The position numbers and the translations under genes are program-made. From the NCBI GenBank assembly GCA_033030425.1, contig JAUFSD010000011.1, positions 310,001 to 374,000 on the forward strand: a DNA stretch of 64,000 bases. The letters are read 5' to 3'. Source of the DNA: Verpa conica (taxonomy: Eukaryota > Ascomycota > Pezizomycetes > Pezizales > Morchellaceae). The notes below the pieces were generated by a model. The model made no database searches. It was not told where the DNA came from and was given only the letters and a program-made list of their open reading frames with translations. Below are positions 1-11,461 of this stretch, in pieces (within the stretch, counting starts at the first letter, position 1; every line of letters starts with the position of its first letter).

Positions 1-320
1 TGAATGGTGGTACTTTTTACCAAGATGTCAGCGAGCAAGAGATGGCTGCGGTTGTGAAAGCTATGAAAGCAGAGCTATCGACCGCATATGCTCCTACTGG
101 GCATTGGTATTACTGTCAAAATGGACATCCAGTGAGTTTACCTCCCCTTACGGAATCGCTACAGCTAACACTTTGATAGTTTACTATTGGCGAGTGTGGG
201 CGGCCGATGCAAGAGATGAAATGTCCCGAGTGCAACGCACCCGTGGGCGGTAGAAATCACAATCCAGCTGGTGGTGTTCAAAGCGCAGCAGCGCTAGAAG
301 CCATAGCGAGCCGTGTATAG
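1..320 (+). CDS. RZ-type zinc-finger protein, C-terminal end (partial; possibly ZNFX1/NFX1-type helicase)
   Basis: Only the last two exons are in the window: 1-131 and 180-320, joined across a 48-nt GTGAGT..AG intron at 132-179. The joined frame ends at TAG 318-320 and reads HWYYCQNGHP / FTIGECGRPMQEMKCPEC, the Cys/His pattern of the RZ zinc finger. In fungi this finger usually ends large NF-X1-finger superfamily 1 helicases (ZNFX1-like) or RNF213-like proteins. The finger followed by a short Ala-rich tail (AAALEAIASRV) is typical of a C-terminus. The helicase part lies upstream of the window, so the full architecture is inferred from the family. The intron cuts the finger right after the GHP motif. 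I am confident of the RZ domain and less so of the parent protein. Confidence 0.85.
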
Positions 321-2705
321 TTTATTTACGCATTAGAAGTCTAGAATTAAGGGTAAATGAGGGACTCTCTGCAAATTTTCAATATTTCATGTTATTCTAT
401 ATTGCTATCCCGGTGTTTCCTTTTTTTGTTTTTTAGCTTGACTTTATATTATAGGGGTATCCTTAGTTTCCTTTTTGTCACCCTTTCAGTATACATAACT
501 TTAAATTTTAATCCAGTAATATACTTGGATATTTATTAGGTGCCACTAGGTTGTAACCGCAAGCGGGACAGAGTAAATTTACTGTCTCAGCCGTTGCCGC
601 TGTCCCGGGATTATATTCAGTGAACCTTGAAGTACCTAAACGCCAAAGTCAGAAGAATGACATATCATCGAGTGACGATCTATGCCCGATGCATTAAGTG
701 GCAACCTTACCTATCCCGGTTGCTTCACAGCGGATCACTCGCAGCACACAGCCGAACGGATGTTATCCTGAAATCTTCTGCACACCAATCAAACTATACC
801 CCCCCGCAGGCTAATTTCTATCGATAATAGTGGCTTGACAAGGAAGGCCTGGTGAAGGATTATAACACTGTTGACAAGTGGGTACCCTCGGCTTGACTGT
901 TCTATTATGTTGGCCACTTGAACGTGGCATGATTCTTGTATTATATATATATTTTACACATGTAGCTTTTCCCTTTGAAGAGGTACATGTAGGTAGATAC
1001 ATACCGCTTGGAGTACCCTACGAAGGATGGTCTTTCGGACATTCCCCCCTTTTGTTGGAAAGAACTAACTCATCGCCTGACACAAGTTCGCCTCTTTGTT
1101 TTCTGTTCCATTCTTTCTTTTTGTGATGTGATGAGGTTATCTATTAGACAATGTCGCAAAAGGAGAGAAACTTTTCCAACAAAAACACCTCGGCAGAGTT
1201 TACCGACCGGCCTGTGTGTCTGCCGCGTGAGTGACTCAAGGAACCACTAGACACTTGGATCCTTGGTTGAACAGAGACAGCAACCCTCACTCTTGCAGGC
1301 ATCGGGGGGTTATTGTATGTACCTTGGTGGCGGGAATTTAACCCCGCGCTGGTGGAATGTCTCCCCCCCCCTTTCTTCCTACTAAACTTCGTCTATCGAA
1401 ACCAAACGAGTTTTTTTTATATTTGTATATATATGACGAATTCTAGCCACCCCCCCTCCCCTCCCCTCTCAGCCGTATCTTGTATCTGTTTTATAGGTGT
1501 ATCGCCCAAAGTAATTATTAGAACAATACGTTCCAAGTAACCAAGTCGTGAGTGAGAAAGTCGTGGACATATCAAGTTCCCTCTCCCCTCGTGTAACGCG
1601 CGGCTCATACTCGCTACCCCCTGCCAAGCCACCCACTGATTCGTTGACGTGCGCAGAAGATGAAACGAAGCGACCCGTCTGTTACGTTTTTCTTCTTCTC
1701 AGTGTATGCGCTGGTGGATTACCCATATATGTACATACATACCCGAGGGGGGAAGGGTTTATCGCTGCAGTGGTCCGTGGTGGAGATTCACTTCCGTTGA
1801 ATGGATGCGTTTAATCAATGAAAGAAAGTAATTTACAAGCTTGAAATATAAGGGGGGGAGGCAAACAAACAAAAAAACCAAGGATCTTGAAAAAAAAAAA
1901 GCCTTTCCTTCCTACTCTTTTCTGTCGTACACAAAGAAGAATATCTCGGTCTGTGCTGCCATGTTATTCAGAGAGGGAGGGGGGGATGACCTTGTCACTT
2001 ACACCTGGCAGACACATGGGAGATGCCGTGGAGGTATGCATAAGGTATGCATATCCCGATTGGTAGTGGTTGCTTTTTTTTTTTATGCGCGCCCAATGTC
2101 TCAATTTCCTGTAGGATTTCAATAAGCCTTAGTCGTCAAAATGCAAGGGGTAACATAGCCATTTTTTTTTTTTTAACGTTTCAATGTCACGTATTTATCT
2201 GATCTAAGAACGGCTAAACTTGTGATTACTCCCCTCTATAAACCAATCAAACCACAGGATTGGGTCCCCAGTATTAGATCTCGCGCGTCTTCTTGCAGCT
2301 GAATCCCTGGGGTGCTCAGGGGGAGGGTGGTAGATGTGATCCGGGTCGCTCTAAACAGTACCCCGGTATTTTGGTCTTCCCTCCCCTCCCCCTTCCTTGG
2401 TGGAGATGACGACCCTATCAACTTTAATCAGGAAGTGTAACACACTAGATGGGGGTGCAATACAAATATTCGTGAATCCCCCCCCTCCCTTCGTGTTCAA
2501 TACTACTCAGTTCTTCACCCAGTGGGCAGATCAAAACACACACTCCCTCTTTCTCTTTTTATTTTCATCTTGAAAAAAAAAAAAGGTTACCTCTTGACGA
2601 GACCTTTTTATCCACTCACTCCCAATATATATATATCTGAACTGGTCTTCACCAACCAAGAAACGAACAAAAAAACAACCTTTACGCACACAACGCACAC
2701 ACACA
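321..2705. other. Intergenic region, no supported gene
   Basis: About 2.4 kb. The short open frames here lack family motifs, and several begin at TTG or GTG. C-runs and T-runs are frequent (for example near 1365, 1450, 2075 and 2161). The last 180 bases hold the leader of the AA9 gene, including a CT-rich tract at about 2544-2572 and a CA-rich stretch just before its ATG. Confidence 0.6.
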
Positions 2706-3948
2706 ATGAAATTCACATTCTCCCTCCTCGCTCTCGCGAGCACCACACTCGCACACAACATAGTCACACACTTCCACATCAACGGTGTCGCCGACAAAAG
2801 CTGCGTCCGACAAGCCAGCAGCACCAACCCCATCACCGACATCCAAAGCGACGCCATGGCCTGCAACACCGTAAGAAGCACCGCCTCCAACAAATGCGTC
2901 GTCCAAGCCGGGGACGCGATCGGTTTCGAATGGCGTACAGACCCAAACGTCGCTCCGGCAGACTACCCTCTCAAGGACGGATCAATCCCCGTCGGCGTGA
3001 CAGACGACTCCCATAAAGGTCCTTGCGCAATCTACATGAAGAAGGTCACAGACTCTTCTAACGCCGACGGTGTCGGTGATGGGTGGTTCAAGGTCTCGGA
3101 GGACGGGTTGGACGCCGATGGTGTTTTCTGTACGGATCGTATTAGAGAGGCTAATGCGCCGCAACCAGGCGTTGTGCCGGCTAATATTGAGCCTGGTGAT
3201 TATCTACTCAGGGCTGAGATGTTGACGTTGAATAATGCTGGACCGGCTAGTATGGGTGGAGAGGAACAACCTCAGTTCTATGTTGGGTGAGTTTTCTTTT
3301 ACCTATAGTTGAGAATAGTTAAAACTAACAAATACTAGATGCGTTCAAGTAACAGTTGAAGGAACCTCTGGAACAAACCCTGATACTGTTAGTATTCCAG
3401 GATACCTCACTATGGCCTCTCCAGGGCTCATCTTTGATATCTGGAACTCCCCCAACGGTAAATACAGCGACTACACCGTGCCAGGCCCAGCACCTATGGC
3501 AGGTGGCTCTTCAGGTTCTTCAGGCTCTTCCTCACCTTCTACTTCCGCCGCTGCAACAAAGCCCACCTCCGTCTACGCCGCTCCCACAGCCGACGCGCCA
3601 GCAGACGAGACCACCGTAGCCGGAACCAACCCCACTACCGCACCCTCTACTCCAGACGAGGAAGAAGAAGAAGCTCCTACTTCTACTAAAACAACTGTGA
3701 GAGCTACTACCGCTCCAGATGCCGCCCCTACAACAACACGCACTAGGGGACGATACACCGTCACAACGGCAACAACACTCATCACTATCACATCAACAAC
3801 TAGCGCTGTTCCTGCACCGGAGCAGACTGGAAGCGATGATGCAGAGGATTCTGGTGAGGAGCCTGCACCTACCCGTACCCGCGGTAACGGCTACGGCCAC
3901 GGACACCACGGAAGACATAGGTACCACGCTCATCGTGCGGCTGTTTAA
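2706..3948 (+). CDS. AA9-family lytic polysaccharide monooxygenase-like secreted protein with His-rich tail
   Basis: Two exons, 2706-3286 and 3339-3948, with a 52-nt GTGAGT..TAG intron; 396 aa. AA9 (formerly GH61) enzymes are secreted copper enzymes that oxidatively cleave cellulose and other beta-glucans. A 16-residue signal peptide (MKFTFSLLALASTTLA) is followed directly by His17, which would be the N-terminal copper-brace histidine. The second brace histidine is His103 in DSHKGP, and the axial tyrosine is Tyr192 in QFY. GDGWFKV, YLLRAEM and the QFYVGCVQ block across the intron fit AA9. Position 176 is Asn (LTLNNAG) where most AA9 proteins have a second-sphere His. The catalytic domain ends near YTVPGPAPM; a Ser/Thr/Pro/Glu-rich linker and a Gly/His/Arg tail (GYGHGHHGRHRYHAH) follow. 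There is no CBM1. It is convergent with the PNGase A gene. Activity is uncertain because of Asn176. Confidence 0.9.
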
Positions 3949-4946
3949 AAAACAACACTCTCCTCTTTCTCTTTCTCTCTTCTCTCTCTCTCTCTTTCTC
4001 CCCTGGTGGGTTGGTAGTTAGATTGGTTTTTATTATGTTCTCTTTTTTAGCTTCCTCGTTATGGTTTGGGGTCGCGGTACGTACAAAAGTCGGAGTTTTT
4101 ATTTATTTATATATTTATCTTTTCTTTCTCTGTATATATATCCTTGGGACATTTTCCCCTTTTTTTCTCCATCAATCAGCTAGTCTGCTTGTTTATGTGT
4201 TCACTGTATCTATATATTTTTTATAACACAATTGGACTTGATTTGTCTTTTGAATTTGGTGTGTTGTGAGTTCATGGATTATCACTCGGTAGCTAGCTTT
4301 GTATTTATTGGTTCATAGTTTATATATCCTAGATGTAGGGTTGATGTGCTAGTATCTGGTATCCTATCACTATTGTGCTCTATTCTGCAGTACTGCTTGC
4401 GGTTATTACATAAGCCTGGAGATACTTGGTTTGGTATTGGGTTATACTGAACTTAGTAATTGGCTGGGTTTGACTGCAGTCATGATGTCACTTACTGTTC
4501 CTGCATAGCGAAGTCAAGCGAGACCACTTAGTAATAGTCGTGATAGTCTTTAGTACACATAGCGGGTGTTATACTCCGTTGTCATTGTCTTCTCTGCAAG
4601 AACTGTAACTCAAAGGGCTTAATGGGTCTGGTGATAGAGTAGATTAGTGAGGTGTTGGAGTAGTCCGCGAACACGCACAAATTCAGTAATGCTTCAACAT
4701 GGGACTAACCCGAGTCATAAAGTCTTGCAGAGAGAAATAATATTGCACCCAAGAACCCATACACAGTAAGAATACATCAAGTCCACCGATACTAGACCAA
4801 AAAAAGACTCTTTATCCAGAATCAACCTGCATATTGATACCGTACAAAACCCATTTCTTACCATTCCTAATTTCTGATCCGCATATCCCGTAAATCCTCA
4901 CCGTTAATACGCCTAGAACCCACCAGAAAAGTAAAATTTTGCTCCA
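3949..4946. other. Convergent 3' intergenic region
   Basis: This AT-rich stretch lies between the stop codons of the AA9 gene and the PNGase A-like gene. A CT-repeat tract (about 3958-4001) immediately follows the AA9 stop and probably lies in its 3' UTR. No open frame with family character was seen. Confidence 0.55.
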
Positions 4947-7123
4947 CTAAGCTGGCCCTCTACCCAATATATCCCTAACACTTCTCCCATCCCCTACCCA
5001 CACCATCTCTTCTGATCCACCCTCGACTAACGGGCCCTCCATTTCCATCCCTTTCTCAACAACGTGCCCATTAATCACCTCTTTATCCCGTACTACCTTG
5101 CCAGCTTCAGCCTTGACAAATCTCTCGTAGCTCCCCACACCCTCGCCATGCACCGGCACACCCAAAAACCCCATGCTCTGCTCCGTCACCCCCTTCGCAT
5201 AGCCTCCACTAACAAACACAGCAGCTCCATGCTGGTGTGTGTGCAAACTTCCCCCGTTCTTAGAGAATGTACCTGACTTATAACCTGACTCTTCAACGCC
5301 ACGGTCAATCGAGGCGTGAATAGTGAAATTCCCGTGCTCTGGGTCGACTTTATAAGAGGTTTTAACACTAAGTGGCCAGCGGAAGGTGCTTGTATCGGTA
5401 CCAATACCGGCACTTGTGCCCTGAGTGACCTGGAATACTTTTTGGTTCGTGCCATTCGCAGAGAGTATATTTTTGTTTTTGTAACTCAATCCCTGAGTCC
5501 AGGATACTAGCTTCGGGCCGGAAGAGGTGAAGATTGTTGATGTGACTGATAATGAGCGCTGTGCTGTGAGTGAGAGCTCAAGGGATGAGTTTCTCGCGCC
5601 ATCATCCTCGGTTGTGAGTGTATTTGCAAACCCGAACCTGGTATCGGAGACTAATTTATTATGGATAGCACCAGTTGTAGTCCAACTTTCGTCAGGGTCA
5701 GTCCAGATAAAGATACGACCAGAGACAATCCAGTCGGACCCAATCTTCTCTCCGAGTGGGTAAGGGTCCCACCCGATGACTTTAATCTCAAAGACATTTC
5801 CCTCGCGGCCTAGAACTAGTGGTAGATGTGGTGTAATATCAATCTCATATTCCGGCACGTCGTATGCTGCGATCCCCACAATAGGGCGCCACAGACCCGG
5901 GTTAATCCCACCTGTATAGATTGTCGCAAATGGCCATGCAACACCCACAGTCTCACCGTTAATGAGCAGCTGAATCTCCCGGAATGATGACGCCCCCGGG
6001 AGACGGTTTTCGGCGCCAAATGTTTCGGTAAATCCTGATGGAACATTCGTATACCAGAACTCCTCCTCTCCATTCCCAGAAGCTGAAATAGACACGGTTG
6101 CACGGATTGTGTTACGAGGGAATGTAACCTTTTCTTTAGCTCTGTCTCGGGGGAGAGAGTAGTATGAAGGCTGGTTTTGGGCCGAATTATGAGATGATAT
6201 CGGAAGAACTGCATGTGCAGGGGGATGGGCGGATGCCGGAGCGCGAGGTGGAGGGGTGTAGAAGGTTGCTGTGAGAGTTGCGTTGAAGGAGCCGGTATAT
6301 CTATCGTCTACCAGATTCCCGAGATCAAAAATGATCTGTTGTTTCTTCCTGAGGAGCGAGGTGTACGCTGTCATGTCCTTTACATAGCTAAATTCCGGAT
6401 CAAAGAATTAAGATTTTGCCACCTCGAGACATAGGTCAGAACATACTTAAACACAATCCCATCCGCTGTTGGCTCTGCCGTACTCGTCCTAAACACCTCA
6501 ACATCCCCCAGAAATAGCATCGCTAGTCTATCAAACTGTCTCCCCTTAGAAGTCATAGTAAGGTTAAACAACACATGGGTCCATTCACACTGCGGTGGTG
6601 TATAATTTCCTGCACCCAGAATCAGCACAGAAATTATACTAAATAGCTGATAGCACTCACCAACGAAAGGCTTCCCATAACTCCACCCAAACACATGCTC
6701 CATTATAACCACGCTGCATTCCTTGCCATGCACCACCCCCGGGAGAAATCCCTCACCAACTCTAACAGGCGGGTAGACCTGAAATACGTCCAAGGGAGCA
6801 GGCTTACCACCCCCAGTACCCTGGATCCTATGCTTTGCGCCCGAACAGGGTCTCCTAAGCCGATGGGCATAGAAGTCTCGAGGAGCGAGTATATTGAATA
6901 TCAGTAATCCACTAACGAAGAGAATGACATAGACAGCGAATGGCCTCCTGGACCGTCTCTTTCCATGGTATGAGTCCCCTTTCTCATCCGCATACTTCTC
7001 ACTAGGAGGTTCCTCGAAGGACTCGCGAATAGAGTATCCATCATCTGAATAGGCCTGCCCATCCTCAGCAGATTCATTATCATCGAGAAGGGCTCTTTTT
7101 GAATCAAACTCTGAACCGAACAT
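4947..7123 (-). CDS. PNGase A-like peptide:N-glycosidase, type II membrane protein
   Basis: Three exons on the minus strand: 7123-6661, 6609-6447 and 6387-4947; 688 aa. Both introns are short GT..AG (51 and 59 nt), and the splices restore GKPFVGNYTPPQCEW and GIVFNYVKDMTAY. The family (plant/fungal peptide-N4-(N-acetyl-beta-glucosaminyl)asparagine amidase A) removes N-glycans from glycoproteins. Recognisable stretches are FGWSYGKPFVG, GRQFDRLAMLFLGDVEVFRTST (broken by conservative changes), WPFATIYTGGINPGLWRPI and YEIDITPHLP. An acidic N-terminus, a basic patch (GKRRSRR) and one hydrophobic helix at residues 61-80 predict a type II anchor with the enzyme domain in the lumen or outside. An 84-aa upstream ORF (7358-7104) overlaps the start codon in another frame. 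Family assignment is strong. Activity is not proven, because several fungal members are uncharacterised. Confidence 0.9.
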
Positions 7124-7449
7124 GACGAGACCTGCTCGTATTGTATGAACTCACTGGTGATATAGTTAAGTGGAGGGTATTCCTTTTTTGGGGGGGGAGT
7201 TGATTTTGAGCAGTTTGTAGATGATGTCGTCCGGTGTACGCTGGGTTGAGGTTGGCGGTAAGTGCCAAGACCCGGTGATGGGCGGAGTTTCGTTTACCCG
7301 AGACTAGGTAGTACTTTAGTAACGTTGCGTCGGTGTAGTTCCAATCATACAGCTTCATAACTAATCATTCGGTAGTTTGTTCTATTTTACTAAAATACAA
7401 GTTTAAATAAATTACTCCAGAACACCTCTCCCGCAGCCTAATATCAAGA
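7124..7449. other. Intergenic region between PNGase A-like and CAP genes
   Basis: These 326 bases hold the leader of the PNGase A-like gene and the 3' flank of the CAP gene. An ATG at 7358 (minus strand) opens an 84-codon frame that stops at 7104, past the PNGase start codon. It has no family signature and could only act as an upstream ORF if the mRNA starts upstream of it. Confidence 0.4.
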
Positions 7450-8228
7450 CTACAAAACCAAGTACACACCTACAATAACCATACACCCAACAAACAGCCC
7501 ACTCGGGGATTTCCTATCCCCTGCACTATACGTACCTTGATTCACATGCGCGTCGTACTCCCCCACCACATTCCCAACCGGGTAATACTCGCAAGTAACA
7601 TACCTATACATCCACATCAACACCCCACACCATCACTAGGATGAATAAAAAAACAAGGTAAAAACAGAAAGAAAGAAAAAAAAAAAAAATTACAGAACCT
7701 ACCACCCAGAAACACCCTCAGTCAATATACCCACGCACTCTTTCGCTGCACACCCTACTTGTCTCGTCGTGTTCCAGACCATCTGCGTGAAATGTCCCGT
7801 ACCAGCCGACGGAGAGCTCTGATCCTCGAAATTATACTCCTCGCGCTCGTCGGCCCAGGCGTCAACTACAGCTGTTGCGTTCTCGTACCCTGCAGCGAGG
7901 TTCTCGCCATACCCGGGGGTGCTGTTCTGTACATACATACAGACAGGGATTAGTAAGGCGGGAGGTTACACGCTAGGGGAGGGAGGGAGAAGGGAGGGTA
8001 GAACTTTACAGAATGCTCGAAAACGCAGTCTTGGTTATGTGCGTCTGCAAAGTCTGCAAGTGTGTCGTTCCACGTTAGTGGCGCTGCATCATGTTCGAGA
8101 CGGAACTTGTTATGTTCATCTAGCATTATGGTCTCGAATGTGTCTGTGTTTGTGTATGAGGTGCTGTCAGCCTCTTGGGCGCTCGTGAGTGCAGTAATTG
8201 CTAACAGTACAAATAATACGGTCCGCAT
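7450..8228 (-). CDS. CAP superfamily (PR-1-like/SCP) secreted protein with probable GPI-anchor signal
   Basis: Three exons: 8228-8010, 7926-7703 and 7603-7450; 198 aa. Introns are 83 nt (GTAAAG..CAG) and 99 nt (GTAGGT..TAG). CAP proteins such as yeast Pry1 are extracellular; some bind sterols or lipids, and others have unknown roles at the wall. A signal peptide (MRTVLFVLLAITALTSA) is followed by the CAP fold: LDEHNKFRLEHDAAPLTW, FEHS, YGENLAAGY, then signature 1 GHFTQMVWNTTRQVGC and signature 2 YVTCEYYPVGN. The cleft residues His (FEHS), Glu (GENLA) and His (GHFTQ) are present. The last exon ends in a small spacer and a hydrophobic tail (GLFVGCMVIVGVYLVL), which resembles a GPI-attachment signal. 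A TATAAAT box lies about 60 nt before the ATG. Confidence 0.9.
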
Positions 8229-9391
8229 ATTGAAAGGCTTTGTTGGATCTATAGTATGGGTAGAAAGTTTTAAGTGGTGAGTGAATCATTTATACCTTTT
8301 TTTTTTGAGTGGAATGCCCAATAGTGTGTTGTTTCCTTGCTTTTTGAAGACAGCTTGTTGAGTGTCGCTTAATTGAAGCTGTATCTGCCTTGGCTGACGC
8401 GCGCCTCTATCTGGTGTGATCCTTGTCGGGTATTGAATCCTGCTTCTGCGGTTAAAAATAGTATCACTGCTTGTGTACCAGGTAACTACTGCAGGGCTGG
8501 TATCTAACGACTATTGAGATACGAGGCGGGATTCTATGCGGGATTCTTCAATATTCGTATGATGAGGTGCGCTAATTAATCACTTGCACTACAAGAGTTG
8601 TTCGTGTTCTCACTATAGCTTCAAGGTGCTGACTGAATTGACTCGGCAGCGACACAGCTGATAGAACCACAGTAATATGGAGGTTGCAGCCTTGGGTAGA
8701 TATAAAGTTACGGTTCGGTATTAGTGCTCGAGGCTTGGCGTTCATTCGGCTTCTGAGGCTTGTTTCGACCGCATGTATATTTTACCCGCTGGGTAATAAG
8801 ATATTAGGTATAGCTAGTGGTAGGAAGTGGATTAGCCAGGTAGAGTAGGTTGTGTAGGTTGAAGGGGTGTTGTACTTTTACCCCCCAACTCTAGGGATGG
8901 CTGTAACCTATTCCCGCTAGTAGCGAACTATTAAATAACCTGGGTTTCCTTGGACCCACCGCCAATCATAGTATCTAGAGGAATGCCGAATAATGTACTG
9001 GGAGAGGCTATACCTCTTATGGTCTACTATAGCTTGAATTATATAAAAGTTATATAGAGCACGGCGATATCTTCTAGGATATTAGTCTATTGTAATAGGT
9101 GTTTGTGGGACTTTAATTACATATTCATATAAACAGCACTTGTATCATACATACCGGGAATCAATTAACAGTAGTAGTCCAAAAGCCCCCCTACCAGCCT
9201 TCCAAACCACTCTATGCACAACACATCCTCTCACCCACATCACAACCCATCACTCGTCAAACACACAACCCTCACAATTTTCCATATTTACCTTACTCAT
9301 ATTATTAAATACGTACATCAAAGTCATACAATAGAACCCCCCTCTCCAACCAAACAGGATATATTCCACCAAAATACATTCCAAAAACTCA
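8229..9391. other. Intergenic region, no supported gene
   Basis: About 1.2 kb between the CAP gene start and the GGT stop. Apart from the promoter side of the CAP gene it holds AT-rich sequence with no open frame bearing a family motif. ORFs near 9140-9468 overlap the 3' end of GGT on the other strand and are low-complexity. Confidence 0.5.
8288..8297 (-). promoter_or_regulatory. TATA-like box of the CAP gene
   Basis: Read on the minus strand the sequence is AAAGGTATAAAT, about 60 nt upstream of the ATG at 8228. Position and sequence fit a TATA element. No start-site data are available. Confidence 0.45.
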
Positions 9392-11461
9392 TTAAAACGC
9401 CACCCCACCCGAATTCTTCTGCCTCGGTTCGCCCGCGGCCTCAAACGTGCCGTTCAGCAACCTCCTAAGTCCCTGTGCGGTACTCTGTCCTGGAGCAACC
9501 CATACAGGGATCTGCCCACGGCTCTTCAGGGCCTCCACCGTAGTATTATCATACGCGTACTCAAAGGCGGTTGTATTCGGGACTAACTGATTATGCAAGC
9601 GGGGACGAGCCAACGCTTCGTCTATTGATTCTGTTAGTGTATTGTATTTTAATAAAGGAGGAGTCAGGATGCATACATGGGCTTAGTCCCTCGTCAATGA
9701 CATGGATGATGTTCTGGATGGTGGCCGTGATGATACGTGAACCGCCTGCCGAGCCGATGACGAAGTTGAGGGTTCCGTCGGGGTTCTCGAGCATGGTTGG
9801 GGACATGGATGAGAGTGGGCGTTTGCCGGGGCGGATGTAGTTTGCTTCGGAGGGGATGTAGCCGAATGCGTTACTGGAGCCGGGGATGCTGAAGTCTGTG
9901 GTAACGTGTTGTGGTTAGTATCGGTATTGGTATTTGGAGAGAGAGGACTGACCGTTCATTTGGTTGTTCATGATTATGCCGGTTTCGGGGATCATGACTT
10001 GGCTGCCGAATATCAAGTTGATGGTGGTGGTGAGGGTGACTGCGTTTCCGAATTTATCGATTGAGACTATGTGTGATGTTCCTGGTCTGTGGTAAGGGGA
10101 CGGTTAGTTTATATACATACTCTGAGGTTGAAGGGAGTTATACGTTTCTAGACTTTCTAGACCTTTGGGGTCGTAATCGCTGAGATTCAGGACTGTATAA
10201 TCGCTGATTTTCCCACGGATCTCATCTGCGACTTCAGAGCTGAGCATACTCTTCTGGTACGCCTCGAGTCCAGCCTGGAAGGAGGGGTCTCCCAATTGCG
10301 TTCTCTACTCACAATCAGCCATCATCTCTCACTGCGGAAAGCCCCCAGAATACAAACCTGTCCATAAGCAAACTTCATACTCTCCACCAACCGATGAGCA
10401 TTCAAGTCCACCGATGCATTCCCGAAGCCCTGCCAGACATTCAAGGTACTAGCGACAACCGGGCCCCCACTCGGCGCAGAACAGCTCGTCAGCTTCAACC
10501 CTTTATACTCAATCTCGACCGGCGTCCTATGGACAACCTGATACTCCTCCAAGTCCTGCAATGTCATCGCTCCACCGGTACTCTTCAACTTCTGGATCGT
10601 CGCATTCGCAATAGGTCCAGTATAGAACGCCTCAACACCACTACGCGCAATCGCCTCCAGGGTATCCGCATACCGTCTCCGATACATTGTATCACCCAAA
10701 CCCACCCTCGTCCCATTAGGCGCGAAATCCAGCGCCCAGGAAGGGTCCGTCACCAGGAACCCGTACGACCCCGAGTTCATGTATGATACCAGGTCCTCGC
10801 TCACGCGGAATCCGTACCGCGCGAGCTTGATTGAGGGTGAGAGAATGTTTTTCCACGGAAGTGTGCCGTAGAGCGTGTGTAGCTCGGATAGTCCGCGGAG
10901 CTCACCGGGTATGCCTGATGCGAGCCCGCCAGTGAGACTTAGTTGGGTTTTGTTCGTGTACATGTCTTCAGTGGATGCGGCAGGTGCTTCTTCACGGAAG
11001 TCGATGAAGTCGTAGGTTCCATTGGCGGTGTGGACGAGCGCGAAACCACCGCCGCCGATTCTGTGGGGTGTTAGTGTTGCTGGGGAGAATGAGTTGGGGG
11101 GGAGCTTACCCGCTGTGGTACATGGCTATTTCCTCCCGGAGGTGTTAGTTCTGCGATACTTTGAGTGATAGAAGGGAATACTCACCAATAGTGCCGATAC
11201 AGAATACTGTACCTACCATCTACAGCTCCCAAGAAAGCAAAGTCAGTTAATTGAGCTATTTCGGCTCTCCGGGGGAGTTTCGATGCGACTTACAGCATCT
11301 ACGGCATTCCCCCCCTCTTTCATCAGCTCAACACCAATCTTGCTACACACCTCTACCTCCGATGCCACAGCGCCATTATCATCATGCTTCAATCCGTGCA
11401 CTGGACTTGCCACAGCCCGTCCAAGTAGCATAAGCGGGACTAAAACACCTGAAGTCCTCAT
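9392..11461 (-). CDS. ggt: Gamma-glutamyltranspeptidase (glutathione hydrolase)
   Basis: Eight exons on the minus strand: 11461-11294, 11219-11186, 11125-11110, 11060-10358, 10304-10144, 10086-9953, 9895-9677 and 9621-9392; 554 aa. GGT cleaves glutathione and transfers or hydrolyses the gamma-glutamyl group at the cell surface or in the vacuole. It matures by self-cleavage into two subunits. A signal peptide (MRTSGVLVPLMLLGRAVAS) precedes the large-subunit motifs GGNAVDA, HSGIGGGGF, FIDFREEAPA and GGLASGIPGELRG. The small-subunit nucleophile is Thr364 in PGTSHIV, encoded just after the fifth intron. Downstream are SMSPTML and the Gly-rich loop GSAGGSRI. The 34-nt and 16-nt exons code for GTIAMYHSG around the glycine loop and are easily missed by gene finders. 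Junctions were chosen because they keep the GGT frame and motifs. Confidence 0.95.
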
